Shown: positions 61,512 to 64,000 of the stretch, piece by piece
Layout: every line of letters begins with the position of its first letter
Position numbering within the stretch: position 1 is the stretch's first letter
NCBI RefSeq assembly: GCF_038618305.1
Contig: NZ_CP152017.1
Span: 1,031,501 to 1,095,500 of the forward strand
From: Sporosarcina sp. FSL K6-2383
GTDB lineage: Bacteria; Bacillota; Bacilli; Bacillales_A; Planococcaceae
Reading direction: 5' to 3'
DNA length: 64,000 nucleotides
Notes under the pieces: generated by a model
What the model was told of the DNA's origin: nothing
Seen by the model: the letters and a program-made list of their open reading frames with translations, nothing else
The model's database searches: none
Position numbers and translations under genes: made by a program

Positions 61512-61526
61512 TGATAATCATTCTCA
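61512..61526. promoter_or_regulatory. Fur box
   Basis: TGATAATCATTCTCA fits the 7-1-7 Fur consensus TGATAATNATTATCA at 13 of 14 fixed positions. It lies about 18 bases after the -10 box, where a bound repressor would block transcription of the NEAT genes under iron sufficiency. Confidence 0.8.
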
Positions 61527-61599
61527 ATATCTAGTTTGAATCGAAGAGACAAGAGCTTGCCTACTAAAAGGTTATTAGGGAAGTGAGGAGGTATCGTTC

Positions 61600-62202
61600 G
61601 TGAAAAAAAAGGTAGTACTTCCGTTTTTCATGGCCGTACTTGTTAGTATGATAGCTGTTGTTCCGCTATCTGTTGCGGCTGATTTATCTGATGGTACATA
61701 TGTTGTCGAATACGAGATGCTACAGGCCGAAAATGATTCCGTGTCTATTGCTAATGATTATTTTGAAAAACCAGCAATACTTACAGTCGACGGTGAAGCC
61801 CAATATATTCAATTCACAGTTAACCGCAGTGATTGGGTTAAAGTTCTTGAGGCTGCAGACGGAGAGTCGTTTGTCGATGTGGCTGTCGTTAGTGAAGATC
61901 CCGAAAATGATCAACGTGTCATTGCATTTAAGGTAGACGGAGATATTTCCGAGCCTGTGTTTATGCAAATGCACATTGTCATTAAGGATATGGAGCCTGC
62001 GTATGACCATAAGTATACCGTTCGTTTGAATTTTGACTTGGAGACAATTCAAGAAACAGACGCGCCTGCTGTTGTCGTTCCTTCATCGGAATCAAAAACT
62101 GAAGAAAAAACAGGGAACAATGTAATCATCTATATACTTATCGCAGTACTTGCCGTGGTGATTGTTATCATCGCGCGCAAAGTTAAATCATCAAAAAAAT
62201 AA
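61600..62202 (+). CDS. Single-NEAT-domain membrane-anchored haem-binding protein (IsdC/IsdX-like)
   Basis: 200 aa. Signal peptide (VVLPFFMAVLVSMIAVVPLSVAA), one NEAT domain (about 30-145) with DGTYVVEYEMLQAENDSVSIANDYF, DWVKVLEAADGESFVDVAVVSED and the haem motif YDHKYTVRLNFD (Tyr135, Tyr139), a short linker and a C-terminal membrane helix with Lys/Arg tail. No LPxTG-type motif is visible, so it is held by the helix. It should pass haem between wall and membrane. Start GTG 61600 behind GAGGAGG. Fur-controlled operon with the next gene. Confidence 0.9.
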   Translation: MKKKVVLPFFMAVLVSMIAVVPLSVAADLSDGTYVVEYEMLQAENDSVSIANDYFEKPAILTVDGEAQYIQFTVNRSDWVKVLEAADGESFVDVAVVSEDPENDQRVIAFKVDGDISEPVFMQMHIVIKDMEPAYDHKYTVRLNFDLETIQETDAPAVVVPSSESKTEEKTGNNVIIYILIAVLAVVIVIIARKVKSSKK

Positions 62203-62226
62203 ACCACAATTAGAGGAGAGAAACAA

Positions 62227-64000
62227 ATGAAAAAGCAAATCATGCTATTATTATCAGCACTACTCGTTGTATTTTCAGTATTTCCAGCACTTCAATCTCA
62301 AGCTGCTGAAGTAACTACACAAGAACTTGAGGTAGCGTTTGACGTATTAAAAGCAGATAGTGATGACAAGTCTACTGCTGGAGATTTTGTGAAAAGCCCA
62401 GCAAAAATTGCTGTTGAAGACGGCAAGACCTATGCATACGTAACACTACAGCAAGCTAAGTTTTGGCAGACACTAAAAGTGCAGGCGACACAACCAGGTA
62501 CATTTACAGAAGCTAATTTTGTAGATGCAGTAGTCGTTAGTGAAGATACGCAAGCAAATACTAGACTTGTAAAATTTGAAGTGCAAGATATTACTAAAGT
62601 TTTGAATGTTAAAGCTCATATCATTGTTACAGGTGTGCCAGGGATTGGCGAGTATGACCATACCTATGATCTCCGTTTGAAATTTGACGGCAGCAAAACT
62701 CCTGCAACACCAGAAGTAAACCCTGAGGTAAAACCGGATGTGAAGCCAGAAGCATTGAAAGATGGTGCATATACAATTGGCTTTGAAGCATTGCATGAAA
62801 CAGAAGATAAGGCATCTTCAATGGGTAGATATATTGATGCTTCGGCAGCTCTTACAGTGAAAGACGGTAAAAATCTTGTAGCACTGACGTTAACAAATAA
62901 CGAGCAAATTACGGCATTCCAAGTAGAGCAAGAAGACGGTAAATACGTTGATGCAACAGTTATTGATACAGACGAAAAAGCAGACACACGTGTAGTTGGA
63001 TTTGAAGTAGCAGATCTGTCTGCAATCATGAATGCCAAAGTAACAGTATTTGTGGCAGCAGCAAACCACACGGGTAACTATACAGTTCGTCTTGCTTTTG
63101 ATCAAAAAAGCATCAAAGCAGCAACTGAAGAAGTAGCAACAGATGGTGTATTTACAATCGACTTTAAAGCATTGCATGAAGAGGAAGACAAAGAATCTTC
63201 TATGACAAGATATATCGAAACACCCGCAGCACTTACAGTAAAAGGCGGTAAAAATCTTGTAGCACTGACGTTAACAAATAACGAACAAATAACAGCATTC
63301 CAAGTAGAGCAAGACGGTAAATACGTTGACGCAACAATTGTGAACACAGACGAAAAGGCTAATACGCGTGTCGTATCATTTGAAGTAGCAGATCTAGCTG
63401 CAATCATGAATGCAAAAGTAACAGTATTTGTGGCGGCAGCAAATCACACTGGCAACTATACAGTTCGTCTTGCTTTTGATAAAGATAGTGTCAAAGCAGT
63501 AACAACTGAAGAAATTGTTAAATTTGCAGACATCGACAAATCATGGGCAAAACCATATATTGAAGCACTTGCTGCTAAACAAATCGTTAAAGGTAAAACA
63601 GCTACAACGTTTGCTCCGAATGACACGATTACAAGAGCGCAATTTGCATTGATGTTATCACGTGCACTTGAACTTCCAAAACAAGATTTCGAAGGAACAT
63701 TCTCTGATGTAACACAAGCGATGGATGGAATTGTTTTTGAAATCGAAGCAGCAAACCGTGCAGGCATTATTAAAGGAAATGAAGGCAAGTATAACCCGAA
63801 TGAAAAAATTACTCGTCAACAAATGGTAACAATGATTATCCGTGCGATTGAATTCAAGGATGCAAGTGTATTAAAGGACGTAACAAATGCAGTAGTATTT
63901 ACAGATACTAAAAACATCACTGCTGAGGCAAAAAAATCAATCGATTTGGCAGCAGGCCTTGGTATCATTAGTGGAAAAGAAGTAAAAGGTCAGAAAGTAT
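62227..64000 (+). CDS. Multi-NEAT, SLH-anchored haem/haemoprotein receptor (3' end outside window)
   Basis: At least 591 aa; the frame is open to the window edge. Signal peptide (IMLLLSALLVVFSVFPALQSQA), three NEAT domains (about 30-152, 175-292, 300-418), then SLH domains (FADIDKSWAKPYIEALAAKQI; ANRAGIIKGNEGKYNPNEKITR; a third cut by the edge). NEAT1 has the standard YDHTY (Tyr143/Tyr147). NEAT2 and NEAT3, close duplicates of each other, read HTGNY, with His281 and His407 where the first Tyr should be. It resembles IlsA/BslK-type surface receptors. ATG with AGGAGAG, 24 bases behind the single-NEAT gene. Confidence 0.9.
   Translation, partial: MKKQIMLLLSALLVVFSVFPALQSQAAEVTTQELEVAFDVLKADSDDKSTAGDFVKSPAKIAVEDGKTYAYVTLQQAKFWQTLKVQATQPGTFTEANFVDAVVVSEDTQANTRLVKFEVQDITKVLNVKAHIIVTGVPGIGEYDHTYDLRLKFDGSKTPATPEVNPEVKPDVKPEALKDGAYTIGFEALHETEDKASSMGRYIDASAALTVKDGKNLVALTLTNNEQITAFQVEQEDGKYVDATVIDTDEKADTRVVGFEVADLSAIMNAKVTVFVAAANHTGNYTVRLAFDQKSIKAATEEVATDGVFTIDFKALHEEEDKESSMTRYIETPAALTVKGGKNLVALTLTNNEQITAFQVEQDGKYVDATIVNTDEKANTRVVSFEVADLAAIMNAKVTVFVAAANHTGNYTVRLAFDKDSVKAVTTEEIVKFADIDKSWAKPYIEALAAKQIVKGKTATTFAPNDTITRAQFALMLSRALELPKQDFEGTFSDVTQAMDGIVFEIEAANRAGIIKGNEGKYNPNEKITRQQMVTMIIRAIEFKDASVLKDVTNAVVFTDTKNITAEAKKSIDLAAGLGIISGKEVKGQKV

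Overview
The window looks like the chromosome of a low-GC, endospore-forming Bacillales bacterium, most likely Planococcaceae (Sporosarcina/Lysinibacillus-like). The reasons are strong AGGAGG-type ribosome sites with many TTG/GTG starts, the ComK and Sda regulators, SipW/TasA-type matrix genes, several SLH-domain surface proteins, NEAT haem proteins, and the YvrJ/DUF1659/DUF2922 set. The genus is inference from gene content; no rRNA is present.

Layout. 1-11480 is an exopolysaccharide/glycan cluster: CDP-glycerol transferase, GT2, Wzy-like polymerase, UDP-uronate epimerase, nucleotide-sugar dehydrogenase, GT4, a membrane NUDIX-like protein, then an EpsL/EpsM/EpsN-like (PglC/D/E) set with a 3-hydroxyacyl-CoA dehydrogenase inserted. 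11481-17281 is accessory: a structured non-coding stretch, small genes, an unusual 21/19-bp repeat array and an IS21-family element inserted into that array. 17282-24007 (minus strand) holds a large SLH protein and two other secreted proteins behind a shared structured 5' leader. 24393-30254 is a biofilm-matrix island: a c-di-GMP-II riboswitch with terminator, a small membrane protein, a two-component system, a TasA/CalY-like fibre protein, a TapA-like protein, SipW, and a predicted wall-anchored protein whose start codon appears to be ATC. 30451-39025 has an SLH-NHL protein and a mannose-type PTS operon with a SIS sugar-phosphate enzyme, a PRD regulator and a YitT protein.

39143-41785 is a competence-related patch: yvrJ-DUF2922-DUF1659, a ComX/SigH-like sigma factor with an inverted repeat in its leader, and a divergent comK. 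A NERD-domain gene bracketed by repeat arrays follows, then a CtpA-like protease, sda (found by eye) behind a cluster of DnaA boxes, a zinc-ribbon membrane protein, a polysaccharide deacetylase, and a PRD regulator upstream of ptsHI. 51740-57959 is a xylose-type locus (ROK repressor, xylFGH, Gfo/Idh/MocA dehydrogenase). 58395-64000 carries a second large SLH protein and a Fur-box-preceded haem-uptake operon of two NEAT proteins, the last one truncated by the window edge.

Themes: the window is dominated by cell-surface functions (glycan, S-layer, matrix fibres, haem uptake) linked to cell-state control (c-di-GMP, two-component system, competence sigma/ComK, Sda/DnaA). The most unusual signals are (1) intergenic arrays built from 21-bp units closed by a 19-bp unit at separate loci, (2) a compact two-hairpin leader with compensatory changes in front of surface-protein genes, (3) a c-di-GMP-II switch in front of a matrix island, and (4) apparent ATC/ATA start codons at ideal spacing from strong ribosome sites.
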